Assembly: GCA_025399215.1 (NCBI GenBank)
Contig: MU621324.1
Coordinates: 1 to 26,074 of the forward strand
Source: Globomyces pollinis-pini
Taxonomy: Eukaryota; Chytridiomycota; Chytridiomycetes; Rhizophydiales; Globomycetaceae
Direction: 5' to 3'
Length of the DNA: 26,074 nucleotides
Under the pieces are notes generated by a model. It was not told the DNA's origin. It was given only the letters and a program-made list of their open reading frames with translations, and did not search any database. Positions 1-10,381 of this stretch are shown here, piece after piece; within the stretch, counting starts at the first letter, position 1; every line of letters starts with the position of its first letter. Position numbers and translations under genes: made by a program.

Positions 1-187
1 ACGATACGATCTCGTGAAAATTCAAAAGGCGCAAGTATTCAGAAATCAAAACCATCATAGTTCCATTGAGGAACATGATCGCCATATCAATGTTCAAATC
101 AATTGTTGAAAATTATAGTGAAATGAAATTTATAGATTAAATATTCTACTTTAGAAAGAGTTTTGGATTCTGGAAACGTGACCAGAT

Positions 188-1162
188 CTATTCATACTGT
201 ACATAGCGATCATAATTGGAGATATCAAAACTAGACTTTGCAAAACACACCAATTCATGTATAAACAAGCTTGTATGTTCACCAAGGTATTCATTCAGCA
301 CTTCATGACAAATATCTGATTGGATGTGGTGTCTAAAACAATAAATATATTTGAATCCAAACCGTTGCATGAGACCAACTATGTAGTCTTTGATCAGTTC
401 AATTTGAGAGTTAGGAAACAATGATATAAGGTCTCTTCTAATCCACGGAACCAGTGCTAACTGTTAGTTAATATTTCATTACAGTTCAATTTTTCTGGAT
501 TGGATTTAAGGTATGATGGTGCTGAATGGATATTAGAAAAAACACAGTGTTTACAAAGGTCCGGGCATTTTGACGACGTGGTAGCTTTGACATGTTTCGC
601 ACGCAACTTTTGCTGATAGATAGATCTCCTTCTAACTAATTCACGGGCCTCCTGCCTTTCCGCTGCAGATAAACCCCAATTTCTATCCATAAATTAAAAA
701 CTAAATACCGCTGTCGTCTAGCAGGCCGTCGTTCCCTCTGATTAGGTGCGTTCAATGGTAATGGAGGTAAGTGGAACTAGAATAGTTGTAATGATCATAC
801 TGTAATACCTTTGAGAAAGAATCTTCATATATCTCATGTACTAAAAGCTCAAATGGACTAAAATGAACATGAGTAGGATACTTACATTTTACACAATGGA
901 CAAGAACGTGAGACTTTAGCCCATAAAAGGATGCATTCAAAGCAATATGAATCTTTGGTTAATTTCAATAAATACGATAGCAGGAATCCACAAATGCTTT
1001 ATCAACAAAAGGACAGAGACATATCGAACAACAATCTGAATTTTCTCTGCTAGAATTGCTGTTTGTATCACTAACTATTGAATTTTCTCTGCTAGAATTG
1101 CTGTTTATATCACTGACTGTTGATCCTTCCTCACAAACATCTAGTTCAACGTTTTCTTCCAT
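188..1162 (-). CDS. TOPORS: TOPORS-like RING-type E3 ubiquitin ligase
   Basis: Rebuilt as six exons with introns at 953-975, 858-885, 777-808, 683-708 and 457-482, giving about 279 aa. Seen: an acidic, Ser/Asn-rich N-terminus with a 14-residue repeat (SRENSxVSDxNSNS, twice), then a complete C3HC4 RING reading CSICLCPFVDKAFVDSCYHS then YCFECILLW then CPLC. The histidine codon is only created by splicing intron 1. After the RING come an Arg-rich stretch (RRPARRQRNWGL), SNPEKLNSLVPWIRRDL, and a C-terminal part with FIHELVCFAKSSFDISNYDRY. These last two segments match the conserved region downstream of the RING in TOPORS (LVPWLKREL and FIHEFISFARSPF). TOPORS is a ubiquitin and SUMO ligase, nuclear and centrosomal/ciliary in animals; that role here is inferred. 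The long Ser/Arg-rich tail of animal TOPORS is absent. A further stop-free 33-nt intron at 515-547 is possible (product then 268 aa). Confidence 0.85.
1037..1120 (-). repeat. 42-nt tandem repeat inside the TOPORS-like gene
   Basis: Two head-to-tail copies, 1037-1078 and 1079-1120, differ at only a few positions and encode two 14-residue Ser/Asn-rich units just upstream of the RING finger. Probably a recent in-frame duplication in a disordered region. Confidence 0.9.
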
Positions 1163-1259
1163 ACATCAAAAAAGTAAAAATGAAATTCAATAAAAACCAT
1201 TCAATCATACAACTGACACAATATTTTAATAGACTCTTTTTAATCAATATCTCCTAACA

Positions 1260-1328
1260 AGTAATTGTTAATTACCATTTATATAAAATCTAACAGTAAT
1301 GGTTAATTTCCACTTTTATAAAATTGAA
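1260..1328. promoter_or_regulatory. Duplicated TATA-like element in a divergent promoter
   Basis: The 298 bp between the divergent TOPORS-like and CLF1 starts contains two imperfect 35-nt copies (1260-1294 and 1295-1328) of a unit reading roughly AGTAATnGTTAATTnCCA followed by TATAAAAT. The position and TATA-like core suggest a promoter; function is inferred. Confidence 0.45.
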
Positions 1329-1460
1329 TAAATCTTAGATTTGCGATAGTCATCGATAACTCTGCAAATGTACGTAACTTATACGTAAACGACAGCTATG
1401 GTTTTTCCTAGAGAAAGATTCTTGTATTGCAAAAGAAAAAAAATTCCAGTGAAAAGTTTG

Positions 1461-3804
1461 ATGAATTTGCCCAGACCAGCCAGAGTATGAAATCAGAATT
1501 CTTGATGATTAGGTATATGAATCTTAATCTAAACGATAGGTATTTTTTGAATTGCTGATCTGGTAGGTTAAAGATAAAAATCCAAATGCTATTCAAATCA
1601 CTGCTGAACAGATCCTGAGAGAAGCAAAGGATAGACAAGAAAAACCAAAACCACCTCCAGAAATAAGAATTGCTGATCAAGAGGAATTGGATGAATATCG
1701 CTTGAATAAACGAAAAGGATTTGAAGATGTATATCTTAAACAATACTAACTTTAGGCGGTGAGAAGAAATCGTACTGCTGTGGGTGCTTGGCTAAAGTAC
1801 GCTTCTTGGGAAGAATCTCAGGATGAATTAGAACGTGCTCGTTCTGTATTTGAACGTATATCATTACAGTTAATATATAGGTGCATTGGAACATGAGCAT
1901 CGAAATCAAACATTATGGTTGAAATATGCTGAAATGGAAATGAAACATAAGAATGTCAACAGAGCTAGAAATGTTCTGGATCGTGTTGTTGCTATATTAC
2001 CAAAAGGTGTCGCTTTCATTTGCTAACTATAAATAGTGGATGTGTTTTGGTACAAATATACTTATATGGAAGAACTGCTGGACAATCCTGCTGGTGCTCG
2101 ACAAGTTTTTGAGCGTTGGATGCAATGGGAACCAATTGAAGAAGCTTGGATGGCATATACAAAGTTTGAAACCAGGTATGATATTCCTAATTCACGAAAG
2201 ATACCGCGAATATGAAAGAGCTCGTCAGATATTCAAGAGATTCGTATCTTGTTATCCTGAACCTAAAAATTGGATTAAATGGTCGAAATATGAAGAACAA
2301 CAAAACCATCTTGACATGGCTCGAGAGATTTATGAACAATGCATCAGCACGCTTGGAGAAGAATTTATTGATCAGAATGTGTATATTTCATTTGCAAAAT
2401 TTGAAATTCGTCAAAAAGAAATTGAACGTGCTCGAGTTATTTTCCAATATGCATTAGATAAACTGTCGGAGGGATCAAAAGAAAATCTGTATAATGCTTT
2501 CACACAATTTGGTTCGAATTTATACCCAACTAACATTGTTAGAAAAAACCTTTGGGACCCGAGATGGACTAGAAGATGTAGTCATGTCCAAACGCCGATT
2601 AAAATATGAAGAAGTAATATTAAATTCTGGTAATGGTTTAGGAAATTGCAACCAATTCACATAATTACGACGTTTGGTTCGACTATAGTCGGTTGGAAGA
2701 ATCAGGACGACGAGCCGAAAAAATTCGGCAAGTATATGAACGTGCTATTGGACAATTACCACTTGTGAATGAGAAAAAATTCTGGAGACGATACATTTAT
2801 CTATGGATTTACTATGCAGTGTGGGAAGAATTGGAGGCGAAGGACATTAAAAGAGCAAAAGATGTTTACTTGAACTGTTTGAAAATTATCCCACATAAGC
2901 ATTTCACATTTGCAAAGATTTGGAATTTGTATGCCCGATTTTTAATTCGTCAACATGACCTTGTTGGTGCACGAAAGACATTGGGTAGAGCTATCGGTAA
3001 TCAACCTATTCAAACCTTATTTTTAGGAATGTGTCCAAAGGAAAAACTATTTAAAGACTATATTCAAATAGAATTATCATTAAGGGAATTCGACCGTGTC
3101 AGACTTTTGTATCAAAAATATTTAGAATGGAACCCTTCAAATTGTGCTGCTTGGATAAAGTTTTCAGAATTGGAAAAAATGTTGGGAGATATTGAAAGAG
3201 CTAGAGGAATATTTGATATTGCTATTCAGCAAACAGAACTTGACTTGCCAGAGGTTTTATGGAAAGCGTACCTTGACTTTGAAGTTGAAAACGAAGAATG
3301 GGCACTGGCAAGAGATTTGTATTCTCGATTACTGGAACGTACATCACATGTTAAAGTAAGTAGTTTTCACTAACAAGCTAGGTTCAAATTAGTTTTGCAA
3401 ACTTTGAATATACTGCACTGGATAATGGAGATGAGAATCAAAGACTAGAAGCCGCAAGGAAACGATATCAAATAAGCAATGAATGGGCCAAAAAGCAATT
3501 CCATAAAGAAGAACGAGTTTTATTATTAGAATCCTGGTTAGATTTTGAAAATACTTATGGTACACCCCAGAGTATTCAAAACGTGCAAGATAAAATGCCA
3601 AAAGCAGTCAAGAAACGTAAACGTATGATTGATGCAAATGGAGAAAACATTGGATGGGAGGAATACTTTGATTATATATTCCCTGAAGATGATAATGATT
3701 CATCTAATTTGAAATTATTAGCATTAGCTCATTCTTGGAAACAAAAAATGTCTGAACTGGGTACTGTTGAATCTTCTGATGAAGAAGAATCTGACGATGA
3801 GTGA
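1461..3804 (+). CDS. CLF1: Crooked-neck/CLF1 pre-mRNA splicing factor (HAT repeats)
   Basis: Ortholog of yeast Clf1/Syf3 and human CRNKL1, a scaffold of the Prp19/NTC spliceosome complex made of HAT (half-TPR) repeats. Introns: 1485-1566 (composite, see its own entry), 1729-1755, 1856-1880, 2007-2036, 2176-2200, 2512-2542, 2614-2641, 2997-3026 and 3356-3381. Spliced product 679 aa; the family is about 690. It begins [20 protein letters not shown] and contains family blocks such as [89 protein letters not shown] and [13 protein letters not shown], ending in an acidic tail [11 protein letters not shown]. An in-frame ATG at 1398 would add 21 residues; I prefer 1461 because the family N-terminus is short. 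The intron at 2997-3026 is 30 nt with no stop, so retention would add 10 residues. Confidence 0.95.
1485..1566 (+). other. Composite intron: three mini-introns end to end
   Basis: The 82 nt between codons PRPAR and VKDKN of CLF1 divide exactly into three units, 1485-1512 (28 nt), 1513-1539 (27 nt) and 1540-1566 (27 nt). Each starts GTAT and ends AG, so both inner junctions read AG|GTAT. Each unit is the standard intron size for this genome, and each brings an in-frame stop if it alone is retained. Flanking exon phase is 0. It could be one 82-nt intron with chance internal sites, or sequential/recursive splicing of three introns with zero-length exons. Confidence 0.6.
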
Positions 3805-3954
3805 TTTATCAATAAATGTCACATAATCTCTATGTATGAATTGTAACTGCTGAGGTACATAGGTTGAAAGATATATTGGTACAATTTCAATGCAAATGAC
3901 ATGAGATGATTTACGAAATATAAACATAAAGAAGGGTATGATCGGTCCCATCAG

Positions 3955-4179
3955 TTAACCTGAACCTTTCATATCCATTATGATACGCATTAATCTAATT
4001 CTAGTTTGCATTTCAGTCTATTGTTTAAAACCAAACATTTTTGGTAATACCTCTCTATGTTTGACTGCCAATGACGTTAGTAACGATTGATTATTAAATA
4101 TTTCGAATATTCTCGTTTTTAATTGTCGTTGATCAAAATCATCTTGAGGAAAGTAGGAACCATTGTCAGTTGAGTTCAT
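3955..4179 (-). CDS. Small 63-aa protein of unknown function (LisH-like pattern)
   Basis: Two exons with a 33-nt intron at 4018-4050; spliced length is 64 codons with the stop. The product starts MNSTDNGSYFPQDDF and continues QLKTRIFEIFNNQSLLTSL, then MQTRIRLMRIIMDMKGSG. The spacing of hydrophobics in the middle (L..RIFEIF...SLL..L) resembles the LisH motif near the N-terminus of OFD1-type centriolar proteins, but this is pattern matching by eye. It lies convergent to CLF1 with 150 bp between stops and divergent from CFAP144. An alternative last exon is possible. Confidence 0.45.
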
Positions 4180-4408
4180 AATGGTTTAGGTAAGAAAAAA
4201 TAGGTTAAAAAACGGAAATTGAATTGAATTAGAGACCACTTTGAATGACTATTATTTCACAACTGGTGAACTTGATGGAACGAATTCGAACTAAATCAAA
4301 ATGAGACGCGTTAAGAATCAATTAGATCGTTAGTTGATTGAGAATCGAGTCATTGTTGACAACAATGGAAATCGTTTGAGAAATCTTTGTTAAACAAGTC
4401 AAGATATC

Positions 4409-4863
4409 ATGGCAGGAGGAGATAATGCTCAAAAGAAAGAAGGTGGTGGTAGAGCTACAATGTCAATCATTTCCGATGCAATCTTGGCGGAAACAATCAA
4501 GAAAGAGTTGAGGAATTTTAAAATCAATGAAGAGTATATGCTATCACCTACTGCTATTAAAAGTAATTATTTTTAAATGAATTCATTTCAATTATAGATC
4601 TGGTTTTAGCAAATAAACCCACTGATTCTGTACCATTACTATCAAAAACTAGTAAACTTGCTGATGTGAAACCAGTTGGGACTCATGGACCTTTGGAAAT
4701 ACCTAAAACTACATCTGCCATCTACGGTTGGGATACCGTGCCTTTGGTTAAATTTACTGATAGAAGATTTCATCACCCAAAAACTGAAACTGAAATTACA
4801 AAGATGTATGGTACTCCTTTGGTACCAAAGGATCCATCAGAGAAATCAGGCGGTAAAGCTTAA
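4409..4863 (+). CDS. CFAP144: CFAP144/FAM183-like axonemal protein
   Basis: Two exons (intron 4563-4597, 35 nt), 139 aa. The C-terminal half carries the family signature: IYGWDTVPLVKFTDRRFHHP followed by KTETEITKMYG, matching the YGW..xPLV...DRRFxH......IT..Y block of FAM183A/CFAP144. The N-terminus is Gly/Lys-rich and then helical (ILAETIKKELRNFKINEEYM), which also fits. Known family members are cilium/flagellum axoneme microtubule inner proteins. Its presence implies a motile flagellated stage. An AATAAA lies about 25 bp after the stop. Confidence 0.8.
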
Positions 4864-5023
4864 TTTTTGATTCTCGGTTCTTTGATGTAAATAAAATATT
4901 GAATTAAACTGTTATCCATTTGATTTTTAGTGTTTAATGTAAATCAATTCTCACAAGAATTCTATTAAAATAGAAATGGAAGGATGTATAATAGCATGTA
5001 TGATATATTCACGAATAGATTGA

Positions 5024-5689
5024 TTATATCATTTTATCATAGCTGATTCCATTGACACTACCTCCTTTCATTGAAACTTTAACGTTTGATTCAAATGTTC
5101 TGCGATCGCTTCTCAAAACCGCAGCAGCTTCTATAAAATGTTAAAAAGAAAACATAGATACCTTTGTTCAAAGGATCATCTGCATTTGGTTCTAAAAATA
5201 GGTATTGCATTCCAACGAGAACCGAATTTAGATTTAATACAGGCTTCCAATCTTCCTATTCAATGAATTAATCAAAATATTTGTTACTCTAAGAATATTT
5301 AAACATACATTGCCCTCCAAGTCTATGTTTGGATGGTATACTTTTCCAACACCCAGAACCTAATGAAAAGGATAAATTGATATGAATTTAATTACTTTAG
5401 GTGGTTCATGAGGATAATTTGAATTAATCTTGACAGTGAATGTGTAGCAACCACCTTTATAGAAACCTATGATTAAATATTTCAAACGAATACCATCATC
5501 TGGTTTGATGGTTAAGTTAAAGTTAAAGACATCGTTTGGGTCAGGGAAAGTCATTGCAATTGAAGAAGGTAAATGGTCCAATTCACTCATATCTTTTTGA
5601 ATTCTGATCTGAGCTGCAGTAGTTTTTGCTTTCTTTGGGGCATTTCCTTCCTCTTGTTTCTTCTTCTTTAGTGACATGATGTTTATCAT
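5024..5689 (-). CDS. UBC12: NEDD8-conjugating enzyme UBC12
   Basis: E2 that accepts NEDD8/Rub1 from the UBA3-NAE1 E1 and passes it to cullins. Introns at 5467-5493, 5360-5395, 5256-5287 and 5131-5161; product 179 aa, against about 183-188 in known UBC12s. Start chosen at 5689 ([15 protein letters not shown]) because the basic N-terminal MIxxxSLKxxK segment, which docks the E1, matches UBC12 rather than generic E2s; the next Met is at 5677. Downstream are [35 protein letters not shown], the HPN motif in [20 protein letters not shown] with the catalytic Cys after NV, and [15 protein letters not shown]. The 27-nt intron at 5467-5493 has no stop; removing it restores the family spacing DDGFYKGG. 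Confidence 0.95.
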
Positions 5690-5999
5690 TTTGAATTCAA
5701 AGTAAAGAATATTTTGGGTCAATTTTACCGCCTCTTAATCACCCAACGAGGTATTAATGATTCAAATATATTTGGACTTGATATAAATCCTAATCTTAAT
5801 GAATATTAATCCATTTATTATTAAAAACACTTTATGAATGAATGAATGATATCCTAATTCTATCATATCGAACCAATGATGCTTATACTTTATCATTCGA
5901 GTATTCTTATACTCCATCATTCGAGTATACTTATTCGGTATTGATTTATCTAATCATTCGGGTTTTCCTACCACGTCATTTTTATCAACTTTCACCAAA
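5690..5999. promoter_or_regulatory. Divergent intergenic region with a 24-bp tandem repeat
   Basis: This 310-bp region separates the divergent UBC12 and PIERCE-like starts. It contains two 24-bp copies, 5882-5905 and 5906-5929, of CTTATACTnnATCATTCGAG plus TAT; ATACTC and GAGTAT in each make a small dyad, and a partial third copy (ATCATTCGGG) follows near 5953. No convincing gene was found; a short plus-strand ORF (5842-6030) spans the repeats and looks incidental. Confidence 0.5.
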
Positions 6000-6566
6000 A
6001 TGTCCTTCACAAACTCCCCATTACAATTAGATCCTGTTAGAACAAACATTTTAAAGGAACCTCAAATCAGAAAGGAAATTTATTCTTTAGAAAATCATAT
6101 AAAAACTTTGGAATCATCAATTGATAGCTTAAATAATCAAATTGATCATGCTTTACCAAAACAAATCGTAAAAGAACCTGTCAAACGTGTATCTGATAAA
6201 GTCATTACTTCTGATGTTTATCATATCAATGGGAAATTACCAATGAGATTTGAAGAACCAGGTACATATTCATTCCCTTTAAATCATTACCGGATACATG
6301 ACTTTTACATAATTCACTTTTTTATACCAATTGTTCATTAAACTAATCATTCTCAATTAGATTTATGGAAGTATGATGTTAAAAAACAACATCCACTGTA
6401 CACCACTACAACAAATACTTATGGATCTCAACCACCAACAGTTCACGATATGCCTTCTACTTTTCAAGGTCAAACATCCAAATTTTCATCAGTAACTATC
6501 TTTTGTTTTAACTAGTAGCATTTGGATCGTGCTGGTCCTTACCGAAACTTTTCTCTCAATATTTGA
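6000..6566 (+). CDS. PIERCE1/2-like microtubule inner protein
   Basis: Three exons (introns 6262-6360, 99 nt, the longest simple intron here; and 6492-6518, ending ACTAGTAG with two possible acceptors). Product 146 aa. The N-terminal 60 residues are a helical extension (ENHIKTLESSIDSLNNQIDH). The C-terminal half matches the Piercer-of-microtubule-wall (C9orf116/C15orf65) family: SDVYHINGKLPMRFEEPDLW, then HPLYTTTTNTYGSQPPTVHD, MPSTFQGQTSKFSSHL and a final GPYRNFSLNI. The TYGSxxPTVHxMP core is diagnostic. Known members bridge tubulin and inner-arm components in the lumen of ciliary doublets. Whether it equals PIERCE1 or PIERCE2 cannot be decided, so no symbol is given. Confidence 0.85.
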
Positions 6567-6727
6567 GTTGTACTATGTCTGATTATGATTTTATTGATGT
6601 ATCAATAAACTTATATAAAGTAAGTCATTCAAAATTGATTGAGATTGAATTCTAATTTATTCTTTACTACAGTATCTAAGATATTTATCATCTATATTTT
6701 AGATTATATACAGTTGGGTTTGATGTG

Positions 6728-8580
6728 TTAAAATTCAACGACAAATGCTCTTTCTATATCCCCAAAAATAACTTGCAAATGACAATCAGCAGTAGCACCA
6801 ATAGTAGGTCGTAACAGTGATGGTTCATGCAAAGCTGGAGAAAATTCAGTTTCAAATCGTTGTGAATTGAGAGTAAAATAAAAGTAAAGTCTGGGATTTG
6901 TACCTTGATGTTCTACTCGATATCCAACTCCAAGAATATCATCCTCTACAAGTGCTGGGCCACAGGATCGACCGTGTCGGATATTACCTGTGGATACGAA
7001 ACCATTATCGGAGTGGTATGCAATTGAATGGGCATCACTCCCAGGTAAGGAAAATGGAGGATGTAATACAGATGCGAAACCAATTGATACACGTGATTGA
7101 CTATCGAAAATTCTTAAAAATTTGACTTGAAAATAACATTCTTCATGGTCCATTGCATGTGAAAATGATGGTGGTGGAAGAAGTATATCAGACCCTGCTT
7201 CTGGGGGGTCCAATTCTCGAGGGATCAACGATGCATTTGTTTGAATCGTACAAGTACCAGATATTGAAAATTCGATTCTTTGGGTTCCTTTTTCAGAGTC
7301 CATTGCATCAATAATAATCTCAGGCAAAGGCTCTTCAAATTCAAACCGTGGTACCATTCTGGGCAACAAAAAAGAAACTTTACTTTGAGAATTACTCATC
7401 GAATGTGGTAAAATTGCTGTCTGCTTGGCTACTTCTAGTGTTTCTAACTCACCTGGAGGATATGTTTCATAAAATTCTAAAACCCTTCGCCGTCGAGGAA
7501 CTCTATTAATTGAATCATCACTAGATCTGTAAAATTAGTTTCAAAACTTCATTACCGAGGTCTTAAGATTGTAGGTTTACGAACATAAACATAATATATA
7601 TACACAATCAAAAAGATAACGAATGCAATAAGGTAAAGGATGCTCTGTATATCTCCGACAAAGTTACGTTGATCAGGATTGGTTGGTCGAGTTGGTGGAA
7701 CGACAATGTTTGTTTTACAATCATCCACATAAACTGAGGTACCATTAAAAATAACCGTCCCGGACACTAAAGGAGATGAAGCTGTAGTTAAATTTAGGTT
7801 TTTGAATTTTGATACAGAACCGGCCAATAAAAGAATAGTTAATGTAGTATTGTCCAAATACACATTAGTTACGCCTTGTAAATTAACAGTTAGATTTGTA
7901 TTTGTATTCATGGGTATATCATTAAATGCCATATCGAACGTTGGATTGACTTGAATGGCCCTCCTTATCGATAAAAAAAGGTTTCTTAGAGAGAAAGATC
8001 CAGTTAAAATGGAATGGTTTCGATGCGAGTATAAATTGCCATTCATAATTGAGTTTTCTTCTAACGTCAATAAATCAAATTTGATGTTGTAGCTAGATGT
8101 GGACATGATCTTGTTTAACAACAGATTTGTACGGATATCCACATTTATATTGGACACTTCACTTTGATTCAGAGTCGAAACTGTTTTCAAAGATGAATTT
8201 AAACCATTGATATCAGTAAGGTGAGAATCTAACAATAGACCACTTCCGCCTAATACTATTGATAGCTTTGAAGTTTCTATTTCCGCATCTCCAAGGAAAT
8301 TAAAGGTATCGATAATAGTTTGTGGTGATAATCGAAATATTCTTTTAAATGGATCAGTAGGATTGAACCGGACACAATCTAAAAAGTCACCAGAATTCTT
8401 TAGCTGTCCAAGAAGGTAGTACAAGTAATTAGAATCATAGTGGTATAGGGAGTAGTATGGTGAGCTAGGATACCCGATTACGGATGAAAAGTATTGTAGT
8501 ACAGGGTCAGTAACATTCACAGAGACTTGTGCTCGGATTGTCCCAAGCAGTAATATGAGAATATTCATAGGAACAATCAA
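6728..8580 (-). CDS. Type I membrane protein with cytosolic SPRY domain (Ssh4/Ear1-like)
   Basis: One intron (7527-7555, 29 nt) joins two long exons into 607 aa. Seen: a signal peptide (MNILILLLGTIRAQ), a roughly 300-residue ectodomain rich in N-X-S/T sequons (at least nine, e.g. NVTD, NQSE, NHSI, NTTL, NLTT, NGTS), one strong membrane span (ILYLIAFVIFLIVYIYYVYV), a basic stop-transfer (RKPTILRPRSS, RRRR), then a SPRY domain. SPRY blocks include VSIGFASVLHPPFSLPG, SIAYHSDNGFVSTGN, GPALVEDDILGVGYR and LLRPTIGATADCHLQVIFGD, which resemble the SPRY of yeast Ssh4/Ear1, adaptors that recruit Rsp5 to endosomal cargo. No PPxY motif is visible, and the large ectodomain is unlike Ssh4, so the adaptor role is only inferred. 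Start could be 8580 or the Met four codons later. Confidence 0.75.
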
Positions 8581-8887
8581 CAGTCTGATACTTTAAAGAA
8601 GATATTTACGGTTGGATTCCGAATATTGTTTCAATGGGGCCCAAGGCGCTGGCGCTATTTTTTAATCAGCCATCAATGATTGAAAGCCTCATGGTATCTG
8701 ACAATTGACCACCACGGATCATCATGATTGAAGTACTGATTCTCACTGAGATTGATCTGATAGTTATTCATGTACGCGCTTGTTTTTCATAGTGTAATTT
8801 AGATTCACGAGAGTGCACGAGAATACTAGTCACATGATTTTAGTGTTGAACCAGGATGATGATTTACTAGAATGTGTTTATTTAAGT
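8581..8887. other. Intergenic region, no gene seen
   Basis: About 300 bp between the SPRY membrane protein start and the stop of the thioesterase. I see no conserved reading frame, RNA gene or strong repeat. It should hold the promoter of the SPRY gene and the thioesterase 3' UTR. Confidence 0.5.
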
Positions 8888-9454
8888 TTAAAGATTGGCA
8901 TAGGCCTCTTGAATATCTACTGGGATATCTGCCTTGCACTTTCTATCATGGTCATAGGTGACAATAGTACCAGTACATTCTCCAACAACCTTTTCCTGAT
9001 TCTCTGATATTAGTAATGTATAGTGATCCCAACGGTCACGCTTAATATTCTGAATAGTATTTGCAACAATTAATGTATCGCCATATTCAGCACGTCCTTT
9101 GTAATTAACGTTATAAGACTTCAATACTGGTCCAATTCCACGGCCTATAAATTCAATACCAATTAAACTATTGAAATACCACTTAGAAACATATTGAATC
9201 GTTCTTCAGTTAAATATGGTTTTAGAACTTGATCAAAATAGGCTATTCTTCCATGCTCGAAATATCTAGAGTAACGAATCTGGCTTAAATATCCTGATGC
9301 CTTTTGTTTAATATAGTTTACATAATACATCAAGATCAGACCATTGAATTGGGATTGTTAATAGTGATGGAAATGGTTCCAACATTGGTTTTAATTTCGC
9401 ACTGAATCCAGTTCGTATCAAGTAACTTTTATTGTGAAATGATCGTAATTGCAT
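8888..9454 (-). CDS. Hotdog-fold acyl-CoA thioesterase-like protein
   Basis: Three exons, introns 9301-9328 (28 nt) and 9168-9190 (23 nt), product 171 aa. The spliced protein shows the 4-hydroxybenzoyl-CoA thioesterase-like signature: IQWSDLDASGYLSQIRYSRY, then FEHGRIAYFDQVL, with the conserved Asp (D-x-D before the Gly) and the long central helix Y.RYFE.GR. Later come GPVLKSYNVNYKGRAEYGDT and an ISENQEKVVGECTGTIVTYD strand region. Such proteins hydrolyse acyl-CoA thioesters; the substrate is unknown. The N-terminus (MQLRSFHNKSYLIRTGFSAK) is basic and Ser-rich and may target mitochondria. Confidence 0.75.
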
Positions 9455-9573
9455 CTGATGTTTGAATCCTTGGTCAAAAGTTTTTTATCAAAAAGTAAAG
9501 AATATTCATAGAAAAACATGTAATAAATTATCATTCATTTAATAAAATTGGACTAGATAAATCACAAAAAGGA

Positions 9574-10312
9574 TTATTTTGCTGACAAGGTGAACATCAA
9601 TTTTTGTCCATTAGCAGTAACTGGTCCAACAACCTTTGCATTTTTCTGTAACAACTCCAAGATCTAATATAAAAGAACCGAGTAAGTTACCTCAGTTAAT
9701 AATTCGTTATTCTTTTTCACTCCCTTTGAAAATAACGTTATCTTTACTTGACTTCCTTTTTCCAGAAATAGTCTAATTCTACATACAATTAAATATTGTT
9801 ATCTTTGGTATACCGATTTAATTTAGTATTGAAATCTCCCGAGGATATATTTGTATTAATTTCTATAGCTTTTAAATTCTTTGGTTTCTTTGGTTTCACT
9901 TTCTGTTTCTTTGATTCTATGGATTTGAGTACAATTTTACAAATAGGAGGTTGATCAAGATTCATGAGGACCTAAAATGGTTTAATCGGATTGAAGGTTT
10001 TTACAATATCCTCCATCTCTGGGTTAATAAGTTCCATAGCTTTTGTCAAAGGCATAATTCCCTTTGAACTCCCATCCGCAATAATAAGATGAATCATTTG
10101 ATATGGTATATCCATGTTTTTAAGACTAAGAAATTACAAAATAGAATGACTCACCCTCTTCTATCTTGAGTAGAATACCATCTTGCTTGAATGTTGAGTG
10201 TATCCAAAGGCATTTGGGTTAATGAATTCGATATCCTTGGCATGCAATTGAATATGGTTGAAAAGGTTCTACTATGATGCAGCTTCATCAATTGTCGTAT
10301 GGGTTTAATCAT
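9574..10312 (-). CDS. Mitochondrial translation initiation factor IF-3
   Basis: Five exons; introns at 10126-10154, 9972-10004, 9779-9813 and 9664-9690; product 204 aa. N-terminal presequence-like stretch MIKPIRQLMKLHHSRTF (basic, no acids). The N-domain pattern is present: VLKNMDIPYQMIHLIIADGS, SKGIMPLTKAMEL, then DQPPICKIV (the PPVC-type block). A Lys-rich linker (KSIESKKQKVKPKKPKNLK) leads to the C-domain, IRLFLEKGSQVKITLFSKG and VVGPVTANGQKLMFTLSAK. IF-3 binds the small mitochondrial ribosomal subunit and prevents premature subunit joining. It is on the same strand as the thioesterase, 119 bp upstream of its start. Confidence 0.8.
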
Positions 10313-10381
10313 TTTTTTTATTAAAGTGGCAAATCAAGGCAATACAAAATATACAAAAAATAAAAAATAAATCTATCAATG

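Noticed and set aside
1408..1743. 111-aa minus-strand open frame
   Set aside because: It lies antisense to the first exons of CLF1, which have strong family support; Phe-rich composition is typical of an AT-rich shadow.
2511..2521. GGTTCGAATT resembling a tRNA T-loop (B box)
   Set aside because: It is part of a CLF1 exon-intron boundary and no cloverleaf surrounds it.
6262..6360. Possible multi-unit structure of the 99-nt PIERCE intron
   Set aside because: It has no internal AG at all, so it cannot be cut into GT-AG units. It shows that ordinary longer introns exist, which is a caution for the composite-intron idea.
8813..9007. 64-aa plus-strand open frame
   Set aside because: It overlaps the conserved C-terminus of the thioesterase on the other strand and has no features of its own.
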